From: Cranoglanis bouderius
Lineage: Eukaryota > Chordata > Actinopteri > Siluriformes > Cranoglanididae
Reading direction: 5' to 3'
Assembly: GCA_023630585.1 (NCBI GenBank)
Contig: CM042566.1
Coordinates: 8,986,754-9,050,753 of the forward strand
DNA: 64,000 nucleotides
This document shows positions 59,801-64,000 of this stretch, piece by piece. Each line of letters opens with the position of its first letter. Position 1 is the stretch's first letter. A program made the translations under genes and the position numbers. The notes beneath the pieces are model-generated. The model was given only the letters and a program-made list of their open reading frames with translations, had not been told where the DNA came from and searched no databases.

Positions 59801-62800
59801 ATGTGTCCTCTACTCTTTCTTCTCCCCTCAATTCCTCCTATAGAGAAGTATAACTTCCTGGGCATCAGCATCGTGGGTCAGAGTAACGAGAGAGGCGACG
59901 GTGGCATCTACATCGGCTCCATAATGAAGGGTGGAGCGGTAGCAGCCGACGGACGCATCGAGCCAGGCGATATGCTACTCCAGGTCTGTGTGTGCAGTGT
60001 GCTATTACAGTCCTGAAGTCTTATTTATGTACATTGTGCACATACAGTCTTATTTATATATGCTCAGTGGACAAGTTATTATCTACACCTACCATGTACC
60101 TGCACTCCATGGCCATTTTATCAGCTAAGCATTCCATAGAGTTTACCTTGTAGATCCATAATCACTGTCTGCAGCTCATCTGTTGTGTTGCACATTTTGT
60201 CTACTGTCCATCAAAGCAAAGGGGCCACCACAGGACTACTGCTGACTAGACCTTATTTGGATGTTGAGCACCAGTGACACTGGCATGGTAGTGTGTCCGG
60301 CTCTAGTGAGAGTGTATAAGGTGCAGCAGTGTTGCCAAACATTTTATACACTTCAGCATCACTGTTGGGCTGAAAAACAGTCTCGAATTATTCAACCAAC
60401 AGCAGTTCCATTGTCAGAAACTGACTGACAAAACACAATGTGTGGCCAAAGGTTTGTGGACACCTGATCATCACACCCATATGTAGGCCTTCCCCACAAA
60501 GTTGGAAGCACACAGTTGTATAGAATGTCTTTGTATGCTACAGCAGTACAGTTTCCCTTCACTGGAACTAAGAGGCCCAAACCTGTTCCAGCATGACAAT
60601 GCCCCTGTACACAAAGCGACGTCCATGAAGACATGGTTTGCCAAGTCTGGACTGAAAGAACTTGAGTGGCCTGCACAGAGCCCTGACATAAACCCCACCG
60701 AACACCTTTGGGATGAATTGGAATGCCAACTGGACCCCAGGCCTCCTCACCACAACATCAGTGCCTGATCTCACTACTGCTCTTGCGGCCGAATGAGCAT
60801 AAATCCCCACAGCCATGCTCCAAAATCTAGTGAAAAGCCTTCGCAGAAGAGCACAGGCACATATTGGTATGATAGTTAGGTGTCCACAAACATTTGGCCA
60901 TATGGTGTATGTCTAACATGGACAGTATGTGTGCAGAGTGTATACAAATACCTACAGCACTGCTGTACCTGATACACTCGTACCACCATAACACACTACC
61001 ATGTCATTGTCAGTGCTGTGTTGACAGAGGTGGGTAGTAACGTGCTACATTTACTTCGTTACATTTACTTGAGTAACTTTTTGAGAGAAAAAAAATTACT
61101 TTTAAGAGTAGGATTAACTGGCCGTACTTATACTCTCACTCAAGTTCATTTTTAATCACAGAAATGTACTTTTACTTTGCTACATTAGGTGGCGTTCCTC
61201 CATTACTGTTAAATGTTAATGAATATATGCAGTTTTAACAATTAGTTTATATCACGCGGGTCTCGCGATACTGCCGCAGTGGTCTGAATGCAGACGCGAC
61301 AACCGCTCACTTTTTTAGCAGTCCTGGAAGATAATGGCCGAAGAGGGGGAAGAAGCGAGCGTGTCGACGGAGGCAGGACACACACACAACACACACACAC
61401 AAACAAACATGCTAACACACAAACATACCAACACACTCTTTCTCTTCTGTTCTGTTCCACAGTCTGTTCTTTTGTTCTCTGTTGTCCGGTTTGAATGCGG
61501 ACACTGACATGTTTCTGTTGTTAACATGTGAAAATAAAGACAGTCAACTGTTGGGAAAATGTTTGTTTTTTGGGGTGTGCGTGAGATTTTGTGTTGAAAA
61601 TGACAGGTTGTGTGTTACTGTACCCATCACAGGACTGGGATATACTGCTTCATCTTGAACCCAGGTTTTATATCACATAAACAGAACAGACAGACTATCA
61701 AGAAGAGGTGTGACTTACAGTTCTCTGTGTAGTCTGAGATTCAGGATTTTCCCTTCATTTTAATCAGATCCGAAGTAACTAGTAACTTGCTACTTGAGTA
61801 GTCTTCTCATTGGATACTGTATTACTCTTACTCAGGTAATTATTAACGTTATTACTTTTACTGTTACTTGAGTAATTCTTTCTATAAGTAGTTTTACCTG
61901 TACTTGAGTAAAAGTGGCGACTCTACCCACCTCTGTGTGTTGAGAATGATCCACCACCAAATTATATTTGGTAATATATTATTTTTTGTTGTATACCAAA
62001 TCTAAAGATAACACCGCCCTGCATCAGATTTGCTGAATAGGATCTGATAGTTGAGTAGATCTAATCCCAGCACCGCCAAGCCGCCACTGTTGGGCCCTTG
62101 AGCAAGGCCCTTAACCCTCAATTGCTCAGATGTTTAAATGAAATAAATGTAAGTCGCTCTGGATAAGGGTGTCTGCCAAATGCCGTAAATGTAAATGTAA
62201 ATGTAGTTGTTTCTTACTAATACTTAGATGCTGAATCCAGATATGCTGTTAGTTTTGCTCTAGAACATCACAACTTTTCACAAAGCCTGATTGATGTCCA
62301 GTGTAGAGCTTTTTTGCCTAAGATGGACCATAAACGTTAGCGCTATTGCCAGATACACTGCCACCAACACAGGAAACACTGTTTATGTACAATAGGTGAG
62401 CAACATTTATCACTTTTCCTCTGATTAGCCCTTATATGAATGCTAGGCACACTTACATGCACACAAAACTCCTGATTTCAGGGATTTATAATGACCAGCG
62501 AAAGACGGAAATGCGAGCATAGCCCAGATGATTTCTGCTACATCTGTGGGTGTTTTTTGCCAGTCCAGAAAATCCCTCAAAAGGAAGTTCACTCCTTAAG
62601 CACTCTGCATATTATTATAATGCTGGTCTTTTGAAATAGCTTTATTTAGAGATTTTCACAAACATTTCACAGACTATTTGTCTGCTGTTCATGTTGTAAA
62701 CAAGTGTTATGTTTTGTGTGCCTATTGTTGTAATTAATAAATAATAATAGTGAAATTTGACAGCTTCTACCAATTTAAATTTAATATTGAAATAAAACCC

Positions 62801-63817
62801 TGAAAGCAGTATAAATTCAGCAAAATTATTAAAAACTTAATTCTTATTTTGTGGGAAAACAGTACGTGATAGGGAATTCTCAGTGGCATATTTGAACTCA
62901 GCATGACCAAAATAGGTAAAAACAAATGTGATTTGCAAAACAGCATAAACTTTTTTTCTAGAAGCAGGGTGGTGTAATTGAGCTGAAATTGTTATTTAAA
63001 ATTAAAAATCAAATACATAAAATCATACATAGGCCTGTTGATTGGTGACATGCTGGACATGCTGATGAACTGAGTGGATGTTTTGAGACGCTCAAGATCT
63101 AGAAGCACTTTTTTCATTTTTAATAGAAGAACAGGTACTGAACAGTAACATTTATTGTCCCTGGGGTGATACCATCAAGTTTTATACCTTTTTAATATGT
63201 ATATTTTATCTGGAAAGGTGCATATAGTGTACCATTAAAACTCTAAAAGTTAATTATGGTCAATTATAAACTGTAAATCTTTTTTTTTTTTTTTAAAGTA
63301 CAATACTGTATATCCATATTTCCAGGTGACAGATACATATTAAAGGTGAGACTACCGTCCCTGCGATAAGGAAAGGCACAGTTTAGTGCATAATATGCGC
63401 ATAATACTACTTATGACTTATTTTGTATGTTGTAATGTTTTTCTATAAATATTTAATATTGTGTATTTATGATGCCAATGTTTGTTAGACTGAAAAAAAA
63501 AGGTTTTTCTTGTAAAAGTGTACACTAATAATAAGTGATCATTTCTTGTCTTTGGTTTGTTTTAGGTGAATGACATTAACTTTGAGAACATGAGCAATGA
63601 CGATGCTGTGAGGGTCTTGAGAGAAATAGTGCACAAACCAGGGTGAGCGACACATCAGCTGTGCAAAACAGTAGCATTGTTAGTGTGTATGGGGACTGCA
63701 CGCTGACTGAAGGTATGGGTGTGGGTTTTTTTTGGTTTCTTTTTTACAGCCCTATCACGCTGACAGTGGCTAAGTGTTGGGACCCAAATCCCCGCAGCTG
63801 CTTTACCTTGCCACGCA
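17875..63817 (+). CDS. dvl3: DVL3 gene span (spliced, 3' part outside window): segment polarity protein dishevelled homolog 3
   Basis: Seen: exons at 17875-18035, 46179-46248, 55377-55501, 57092-57228, 57521-57656, 58675-58768, 58918-58987, 59844-59983, 63566-63642 and 63750-63817. All have GT/AG borders and compatible phases, giving 359 residues plus one base. The order is DIX domain (about 1-80), serine-rich linker, Arg/Glu-rich segment (142-159), polybasic RRHRRRRRK (225-233), and PDZ (about 254-345) with ligand loop FLGISI (269-274). Known: Dishevelled is the cytoplasmic hub of Wnt signalling; DIX polymerises and binds Axin, and PDZ binds Frizzled. The MGETKIIYHLD start and HKPGPITLTVAKCWDP fit DVL3 better than DVL1 (MAETKIIYHMD) or DVL2. 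I cannot decide between the teleost a and b paralogues. The DEP domain is missing only because the window ends. Confidence 0.95.
19162..19214. repeat. (TA)n microsatellite
   Basis: About 26 TA units directly abutting the transposon end at 19215, consistent with insertion at a TA site. Confidence 0.95.
19215..19651 (-). mobile_element. Tc1-type fragment, family C copy 1
   Basis: Starts cagtactgtgcaaaagtttt after TA and continues with a Tc1-derived body. An inverted copy at 28,214-28,692 shares the sequences around agagcagtaaacagtagtaa, aaagtgtctctta and ttgtgctagaaaact. No full ORF. The far terminal repeat is not evident. Confidence 0.6.
19890..20240 (-). mobile_element. Tc1-type relic, family D copy 1
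   Basis: Contains tgtccactgtagcc, tcttggttgacaggaatcaa, gatgcttttctgctcac and gtcagctcaaaccagtctgg. A diverged second copy is at 33,430-33,860. The family encodes a Tc1-like N-terminal DNA-binding region on the minus strand, here broken. Confidence 0.5.
20630..21318. mobile_element. Outer MITE interrupted by a hAT element
   Basis: The left part (cactcgcagaaaa...gggtactaaac) and right part (gtttagtacctttttctt...cctgagagtg) are mutually inverted and flank the insertion at 20774-21285. Rejoined around one ctgtttag they would form a compact foldback MITE of about 170 bp. The ends are approximate. Confidence 0.55.
20774..21285. mobile_element. hAT-type MITE with perfect 8-bp target duplication
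   Basis: Left end tagaggtcgtccgatagtgg and right end, read inverted, tagaggtccactgattaatt. It is flanked by identical ctgtttag at 20766-20773 and 21286-21293. The 8-bp duplication and the TAGAGGTC-type end indicate hAT transposition. The 512-bp interior has no coding ORF. Confidence 0.8.
21931..22356. mobile_element. MITE with long terminal inverted repeats
   Basis: Left gctgcgtcccaattcgcc; right ggcgaattgggctgcagc; the sequence further in is also inverted (agtatgt / acatact). About 425 bp, no ORF. The element is richer in CpG than its surroundings. Superfamily not determined. Confidence 0.65.
22688..22990 (+). repeat. Dispersed repeat, copy 2
   Basis: Parallel copy of the element at 15,443-15,725, sharing gctgacactggagactcctt, aaatgttaaataaac and the downstream ctgaccaatcag-type block. 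Confidence 0.55.
24378..25512 (-). mobile_element. Tc1/mariner transposase pseudogene, 5' truncated, family E
   Basis: One end is present: cagtgccctccactaatatc after a TA at 24376. On the minus strand the transposase starts mid-domain near 25,504 (TIRAIIKKFQSTGNV, part of the helix-turn-helix). It continues through SPRITAGELQKLV, then, after frameshifts, VKYGGGSLMFWGCFSARGPG and WIFQQDNDPKPTSKS, which contains the second catalytic Asp. The N-terminus and the opposite terminal repeat are missing. Clearly dead. Confidence 0.8.
25600..25672. mobile_element. hAT-like terminal fragment
   Basis: tccgattaatcgaaaaacaa...atcgttagttgcagct resembles the terminal region of common fish hAT MITEs. Only one end is visible. 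Confidence 0.3.
26239..27017. mobile_element. hAT-like MITE with degenerate terminal repeats
   Basis: Left tagggttgtaatgatacact; right, read inverted, ctaggggtgtaacgatgcat. Flanking 8-mers do not match, so either the boundaries or the target duplication has decayed. No ORF. Confidence 0.5.
28214..28692 (+). mobile_element. Tc1-type fragment, family C copy 2 (inverted relative to 19,215)
   Basis: Left end cagtacttttaggcacc lacks the tgtgcaaaag segment present in copy 1, a short terminal deletion. The + strand reads KKAAYYVRDTFQTENTMKAA with a frameshift after KAAGFCCKKKK. No complete transposase. Confidence 0.6.
29657..29935 (+). mobile_element. tRNA-headed SINE, copy 2 (near full length)
   Basis: Begins with a tRNA-like head: A-box-like tggcttagtggttag and B-box-like gggttcaactcc. 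It continues with the body shared with 14,914 and 51,184 and ends ggaaaaatggacgga. This is a Pol III-type retroposon, not a tRNA gene: no cloverleaf continues past the B box. Confidence 0.75.
30456..30529 (+). repeat. (CTAT)n microsatellite
   Basis: About 18 perfect tetranucleotide units. Confidence 0.97.
30681..30747 (+). repeat. (CA)n microsatellite
   Basis: About 33 perfect CA units. Confidence 0.97.
30833..31330 (+). repeat. Compound (CT)n tract with ttcactacttg spacers
   Basis: Several (CT)10-30 blocks separated by short pieces such as ccattacac and ttcactacttg. The long Ser/Leu and Arg/Glu ORFs here are simple-repeat artefacts. Confidence 0.95.
31447..31500 (+). repeat. (GA)n microsatellite
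   Basis: About 25 GA units with two interruptions. It is complementary to the (CT)n blocks about 120-600 bases upstream. Confidence 0.95.
32034..32094 (+). repeat. (CA)n microsatellite, paired with (GT)n downstream
   Basis: About 30 CA units. A (GT)n tract of about 26 units follows after 48 bases, so the two can pair in one strand. Confidence 0.97.
32143..32194 (+). repeat. (GT)n microsatellite, paired with (CA)n upstream
   Basis: About 26 GT units. The spacer between the tracts itself contains a small inverted repeat, ctggg...cccag. Confidence 0.97.
32416..32603. mobile_element. Small MITE-like inverted repeat
   Basis: Left gctgggttgccacg and right acctggcaaccctgc are inverted. The ends resemble the gttgcca termini of the element at 16,217. 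No ORF; target duplication unclear. Confidence 0.35.
33430..33860 (-). mobile_element. Tc1-type relic, family D copy 2
   Basis: Shares tgcccactgtagcc, gagatgcttttctgctcagc and gtcagctcgaaccagtctgg with 19,890-20,240. It extends further into gatcagcagtttctgaaata, which on the minus strand is the Tc1 helix-turn-helix region. No intact ORF. Confidence 0.55.
34866..36375 (+). mobile_element. Tc1 transposon copy 1, full length with IR/DR ends
   Basis: 1,510 bp with TA on both sides (34864-34865, 36376-36377) and near-identical terminal inverted repeats of 201 bp (34866-35066, 36175-36375). Each terminal repeat carries two direct repeats, outer atctcaataaattagaatg and inner atctcaacaaattagaata: the IR/DR layout. 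It contains a transposase gene with one premature stop. Very similar to copy 2 at 43,943. Confidence 0.95.
35129..36094 (+). pseudogene. Tc1 transposase, inactivated by a stop at codon 12
   Basis: Same 966-bp frame as the intact copy at 44,205. Codon 12 is TAA (35162-35164) where copy 2 has CAA. After that the frame stays open to the TGA at 36092-36094. The three catalytic acids are preserved: D in FSDESK, D in FQQDLAPAH, E in NPMEN. Besides the stop, residues 39, 47, 81, 83, 95 and 259 differ from copy 2. Restart at the next Met (codon 55) would remove the N-terminal DNA-binding helices, so this copy is probably not functional. Confidence 0.9.
36467..37437. mobile_element. Possible MITE with short inverted ends
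   Basis: ggaagtgccagatttgaaag with agtccccatgaag on the left is partly inverted on the right as ctttcatggggactgcttcc. About 970 bp without a coding ORF. Boundaries and class are uncertain. Confidence 0.35.
38135..38210. ncRNA. 76-nt near-perfect hairpin (pre-miRNA-sized; perhaps MITE-derived)
   Basis: Arms 38135-38160 and 38185-38210 pair over 26 positions with a single A/A mismatch. The 24-base loop contains a further 7-bp stem (tacatta/taatgta). It lies in DVL3 intron 1. The size and near-perfect stem resemble a small-RNA precursor, but a tiny foldback transposon would look the same. There is no expression evidence. Confidence 0.35.
38620..38863. mobile_element. Tc1-type MITE
   Basis: TA, then cagcggagcttgaaagtttg, and gaaccctttagaa further in. 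The right end is the inverse (ttctaaagggttcacaaact ... caccactg), then TA. 244 bp, non-coding, with inverted inner segments as well (ataaatatgacctaa / ttaggtcacatttat). Confidence 0.8.
40305..40662 (+). mobile_element. tRNA-headed SINE, second family
   Basis: The head carries agtggcgcaacagaaaagcg (A-box-like) and gagttcgaatactg (B-box-like). The 3' region reads gaccaaattggggagaaaat and ends in an (AAT)n tail. Typical Pol III SINE architecture. Confidence 0.6.
42500..42815 (+). mobile_element. Tc1 3' fragment, family B
   Basis: Reads VLTWPPDSPALNPIEHPWDV then LDKQVRSMEASTHNLQDLN, containing the third catalytic Glu (NPIEH), before TGA. Sequence downstream continues frame-broken to tatggctgatcg, a decayed terminal repeat. 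The 5' two-thirds is absent. Same family as 10,867-11,515. Confidence 0.75.
43943..45448 (+). mobile_element. Tc1 transposon copy 2, full length with IR/DR ends, apparently intact
   Basis: 1,506 bp, TA at 43941-43942 and 45449-45450. Terminal inverted repeats of 200 bp (43943-44142, 45249-45448), each with outer and inner direct repeats. It contains an uninterrupted transposase ORF. High identity to copy 1 suggests both inserted recently from one source lineage. Confidence 0.96.
44205..45170 (+). CDS. Tc1-like transposase, 321 aa, intact
   Basis: Cut-and-paste transposase of the Tc1/mariner superfamily. Seen: an N-terminal paired-like helix-turn-helix (about residues 1-100, including SQSAVSKHV at 22-30), a GRKR basic motif (41-44), and a DDE catalytic domain with D135 (FSDESK), D225 (FQQDLAPAH) and E260 (SPHLNPIEN). 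D225 and E260 are separated by 34 residues, the Tc1 DD34E spacing. The length is normal for the family (about 340). The frame is open from ATG to TGA at 45168-45170. It lies in DVL3 intron 1 in the sense direction and serves the transposon, not the host gene. Catalytic competence is inferred. Confidence 0.95.
   Translation: MVSQFGSLGKPQTFIAKEAGCSQSAVSKHVNRKLSGRKKCGRKRCTTNRENRSLMRIVKQNRFKNLSELHKEWTEAGVKALRDTTHRRVKEFGYGCRIPLVKPLLNHRQRQRRLTWAKEKKNWTVDQWSKVLFSDESKFCISFGNQGPRVWRKGGEAHSPSCLKSSVKFPQSVMIWGAMSSAGVGPLCFLKTKVTAPVYQEILEHFMLPSADQLFEDADFIFQQDLAPAHTAKSTKSWLNDHGVGVLDWPANSPHLNPIENLWGIVKRKMRNKRPKNADELKATVKETWASIPPQQCHKLITSMPRRIEAAIKAKGAPTKY
45655..46165 (+). repeat. TTCTC/CTGTTTCTCTTCT polypyrimidine minisatellite
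   Basis: About 500 bp of tandem ctgtttctcttctctt-like units, almost pure pyrimidine on the + strand, ending 14 bases before the DVL3 exon 2 acceptor. Long ORFs on both strands here are repeat artefacts. Confidence 0.95.
46179..46248 (+). CDS. dvl3: DVL3 exon 2: DIX domain C-terminal part
   Basis: Reads (G)VVKEEISDDNAKLPCFNGR then VVSW. VVKEEI(S/F)DDNAKLPCFNGRVVSW is invariant in vertebrate Dishevelleds and closes the DIX fold. Acceptor aacag at 46178; donor gtgagt at 46249; 70 bp ending in phase 0. Confidence 0.97.
47859..48217 (-). mobile_element. Short inverted-repeat element (MITE-like), copy 2
   Basis: Inverted copy of the element at 196-537. Starts caggattttgcagag and ends gcgatcgcaaaatcctgg, with the atgacgtcacatgac and ctcctccgaatata blocks in common. 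No ORF. Confidence 0.65.
48781..49486 (+). repeat. Tandem array of a 12-bp unit gtgtatRgtgta with a repeated spacer
   Basis: Dozens of gtgtatagtgta and gtgtatggtgta units differ at one A/G position. They are punctuated by a 26-base spacer (tctctaatatgacctacact...) near 48781, 48857, 48956, 49081, 49324 and 49377, with a partial one at 49477. The Val/Tyr ORF at 49,090 is an artefact of this repeat. Confidence 0.95.
50956..51108 (-). mobile_element. SINE/repeat fragment
   Basis: cacattcattcacacccagg, ggcaatttagtgcc, aacccggaggaaaccc and cacggggagaacat are recognisable pieces of a common fish dispersed repeat, read here in its inverse orientation. Confidence 0.5.
51184..51532 (+). mobile_element. 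tRNA-headed SINE, copy 3 (full length)
   Basis: Head tgacttagtggttagc (A-box-like) and gcgggtccaactcc (B-box-like), full body, and an (atgg)n tail atggatggatggatagatgg. Longest of the three copies. The ORFs on both strands lie within it and are not genes. Confidence 0.8.
51555..51850. repeat. Dispersed repeat fragment
   Basis: ctaccaaccggggagggtga, acgtgcttcctccgagcaca and gctgcttatgctgcgtaac form a block I associate with an abundant fish repeat. Type and strand are unresolved. Confidence 0.4.
52171..52839 (-). mobile_element. Tc1/mariner deletion derivative, family A copy 2
   Basis: TA, then cagtcccctccgaaagtatt; right end ttgctgttccaatacttttg...ggctg, then TA. The minus strand retains MNSEVYRNNLSSNLQRNASN and MQEDNDPKSTAN, where the second catalytic Asp survives. 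Shorter than copy 1 (5808-6690), so the internal deletions differ. Confidence 0.8.
53743..53778 (+). repeat. (TG)n microsatellite
   Basis: About 17 TG units. Confidence 0.95.
53895..54580 (+). repeat. (TG)n minisatellite with gagcctgtttt spacer
   Basis: About 20 occurrences of gagcctgtttt alternate with (GT)6-20 blocks over about 690 bp. The long Thr/His and Val/Cys ORFs on the two strands are artefacts. Confidence 0.96.
54640..55376 (+). repeat. Long (CT)-rich polypyrimidine tract ending at the DVL3 exon 3 acceptor
   Basis: About 730 bp of ctctctgtct-like sequence, with a pure (CT)n block from about 55,306 directly to the ccag acceptor at 55376. Ser/Leu ORFs are artefacts. Confidence 0.95.
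55377..55501 (+). CDS. dvl3: DVL3 exon 3: linker after DIX
   Basis: Reads LVSADGSHGSDGGSVCAETQ then ADLPPPLERTGGIGDSRPPS then F plus two bases of His. The LPPP(L/M)ERTGGIGDSRPPSFH block is conserved in all Dishevelleds; the first 20 residues are variable. Acceptor ccag at 55376; donor gtgagt at 55502. 125 bp, phase 0 to 2. Confidence 0.96.
55524..55718 (+). repeat. (GT)n followed by (CA)n in intron 3
   Basis: (GT)n/GGGT from 55524 to about 55600 and (CA)n at 55689-55718; the two can pair in single strand. Confidence 0.9.
55905..55963 (+). repeat. (CA)n microsatellite
   Basis: About 29 perfect CA units in DVL3 intron 3. Confidence 0.96.
56758..56817 (+). repeat. (CA)n microsatellite
   Basis: About 29 CA units in DVL3 intron 3, followed at 56,935-57,005 by a (GTGTGGGT)n tract. 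Confidence 0.96.
57092..57228 (+). CDS. dvl3: DVL3 exon 4: Arg/Glu-rich linker
   Basis: Completes His119 and reads ANAAGSQDNLDNDTEADVGT then SVRRDRERDRDRERERPRRK then DTHDH plus one base. Residues 142-159 form an alternating Arg/Asp/Glu run encoded by GA-rich DNA, longer than in the human protein as I recall it. SQ(D/E)NLDNDTE is conserved. Acceptor ttcag at 57091; donor gtgaga at 57229. Confidence 0.95.
57521..57656 (+). CDS. dvl3: DVL3 exon 5
   Basis: Reads GGRLNGHSRPERRPEIAGYE then TSSTLMSSELDTTSFFDSEE then DDSTS plus two bases of Arg. SSTLMSSEL(D/E)TTSFFDS(E/D)EDDSTSRFSS is a DVL3 signature, with FF where DVL1 has SF. Acceptor tgcag at 57520; donor gtgaga at 57657. Confidence 0.96.
57657..58674 (+). 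other. dvl3: DVL3 intron 5
   Basis: Contains a (TA)/(GA)n simple repeat at 58136-58175. Otherwise no gene or clear transposon. Confidence 0.8.
58675..58768 (+). CDS. dvl3: DVL3 exon 6: conserved Ser/Thr cluster and polybasic motif
   Basis: Reads FSSCTEQSTSSRLMRRHRRR then RRKTKPQRMER. The FSS(S/C)TEQS(T/S)(S/A)SRLMRRHKRRRR block is the basic region between DIX and PDZ. Acceptor tgcag at 58674; donor gtgaga at 58769; ends in phase 0. Confidence 0.96.
58918..58987 (+). CDS. dvl3: DVL3 exon 7: PDZ start
   Basis: Reads SSSFSSITDSTMSLNIITVT then LNM plus one base. SSFSSITDSTMSLNI(I/V)TVTLNM is invariant and leads into the first PDZ strand. Acceptor cgcag at 58917; donor gtgagt at 58988. Confidence 0.97.
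59553..59735. repeat. Paired dispersed-repeat ends (ttgaattgaatt type)
   Basis: taaagctgctttgggacaat...aaaactgaattgaattgaa (59559-59624) and, inverted, tcaattcaattcaattttat (59703-59722) flank about 80 bases. Both are recognisable ends of a common fish repeat. Confidence 0.45.
59844..59983 (+). CDS. dvl3: DVL3 exon 8: PDZ core
   Basis: Reads (E)KYNFLGISIVGQSNERGDG then GIYIGSIMKGGAVAADGRIE then PGDMLLQ. FLGISI is the carboxylate-binding loop; GDGGIYIGSIMKGGAVAADGRI is the hallmark of the Dishevelled PDZ. NFLGISIVGQSNERGDGG with Glu-Lys-Tyr fits DVL2/3 rather than DVL1. The donor gtctgt at 59984 is weaker than its neighbours. Confidence 0.97.
60439..60903 (+). mobile_element. Tc1 deletion derivative, family F
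   Basis: Left gtggccaaaggtttgtggac and right gtccacaaacatttggccat are inverted ends. The + strand keeps the C-terminal transposase: LRGPNLFQHDNAPVHKATSM then KTWFAKSGLKELEWPAQSPD then INPTEHLWDELE. The second Asp (QHDNAP) and Glu (PTEHLW) are present; the N-terminal half is deleted. Confidence 0.75.
61025..61935. mobile_element. hAT-type non-autonomous element with perfect 8-bp target duplication
   Basis: Starts cagaggtgggtagtaacg and ends with the inverse ctctacccacctctg. It is flanked by identical tgtgttga at 61017-61024 and 61936-61943. Internal inverted blocks (ttacttgagtaac / gttacttgagtaa) sit near the ends. The centre (about 61,250-61,520) is CpG-rich with a (CA)n run. No transposase ORF. 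Confidence 0.85.
62030..62215 (+). mobile_element. SINE-like repeat fragment
   Basis: atctaatcccagcaccgcca, gggcccttgagcaaggccct, taagtcgctctggataaggg and an (aaatgt)n tail match a fish SINE family I recognise. The tRNA-like head is mostly missing. Confidence 0.55.
62216..63565 (+). other. dvl3: Remainder of DVL3 intron 8
   Basis: AT-rich sequence with no recognisable gene, SINE or complete transposon. Confidence 0.7.
63566..63642 (+). CDS. dvl3: DVL3 exon 9: PDZ continuation
   Basis: Reads VNDINFENMSNDDAVRVLRE then IVHKP plus two bases of Gly. The family has VN(D/E)(I/V)NFENMSNDDAVRVLREIV. HKPG after IV points to DVL3; DVL1 has SQTG as I recall. Acceptor tttag at 63565; donor gtgagc at 63643. 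Confidence 0.97.
63750..63817 (+). CDS. dvl3: DVL3 exon 10: PDZ end
   Basis: Reads (G)PITLTVAKCWDPNPRSCFT then LPR plus one base of Ser. GPI(T/S)LTVAKCWDP ends the PDZ fold. Acceptor tacag at 63749; donor gtgagt at 63818. The DEP-domain exons would lie downstream of the window. Confidence 0.95.
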
Positions 63818-64000
63818 GTGAGTGGTCGTGAATGAACATATTCAGTCTCATTGTGTGTCACTGGTTTTAGTAATCACCAATGTGCTAGTAGATACTACAG
63901 TGGAGTGTTGAAAGGTGGTCTGAACAACTAGGCTAGCAGATATTTCATGTACTGTATATTTGTCTGAGAATTAAATATTAAGCAAGTACAGTGTCCTCCG
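63818..64000 (+). other. dvl3: DVL3 intron 10 (partial)
   Basis: Begins gtgagtgg and runs off the window end; nothing further is recognised. Confidence 0.8.

Larger units (their letters stand above)
60066..62010. mobile_element. Foldback-like repeat, interrupted by a Tc1 and a hAT element
   Basis: The left arm (about 60,095-60,430) and right arm (about 60,930-61,020 plus 61,936-62,000) are inverted copies: gacactggcatggtagtgtg pairs with cacactaccatgtcattgtc. The centre is split by a Tc1 relic (60439-60903). The right arm is split by a hAT element (61025-61935). Confidence 0.6.

Noticed and set aside
1..64000. Search for retroviral or other viral genes
   Set aside because: No gag/pol/env-like frames, LTRs or viral polymerase motifs were seen; the mobile DNA is of DNA-transposon and SINE type.

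Overview
This is nuclear DNA from a teleost fish. The protein-coding content is two spliced vertebrate genes on the + strand. The rest is introns and intergenic DNA full of short DNA transposons (Tc1/mariner and hAT types), tRNA-headed SINEs and very long (CA)n, (CT)n and (TG)n tracts. The repeat families resemble those I know from ostariophysan fish, possibly a catfish. That placement is from recollection and is only moderately supported. There is no sign of bacterial, plasmid or viral gene organisation.

Region 1 (1 to about 14,760): the 3' two-thirds of RNPEPL1, an M1-family zinc aminopeptidase. Ten coding exons can be joined in frame from the window edge to a stop at 12,265. Together they encode 495 residues, including an intact HExxH-18-E zinc site and the family's C-terminal VNVSA ending. 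A long 3' UTR with several poly(A) signals follows. Introns hold Tc1 derivatives, a MITE and microsatellites.

Region 2 (about 14,760 to 17,690): intergenic DNA with a SINE, a dispersed repeat and a probable hAT-type element.

Region 3 (about 17,690 to 64,000): the 5' part of dishevelled 3 (DVL3), the Wnt signal transducer. A CpG-rich start region leads to exon 1 (ATG at 17,875). Exons 2 to 10 follow at 46,179, 55,377, 57,092, 57,521, 58,675, 58,918, 59,844, 63,566 and 63,750. They encode 359 residues: the DIX domain, the basic/serine linker and essentially the whole PDZ domain. The DEP domain and C-terminus lie beyond the window. Intron 1 is about 28.1 kb and carries two nearly identical Tc1 transposons. 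One has a complete transposase ORF with a DD34E triad; the other has a premature stop.

The two genes are in tandem on one strand and have unrelated functions (peptidase; Wnt scaffold). I found no new multi-gene system. The most notable items are the apparently intact IR/DR Tc1 element, nested hAT insertions with perfect 8-bp target duplications, a pre-miRNA-sized near-perfect hairpin in DVL3 intron 1, a template-switch-like palindrome in a Tc1 relic, extreme polypyrimidine tracts before DVL3 exons 2 and 3, and an upstream ATG overlapping the DVL3 start.
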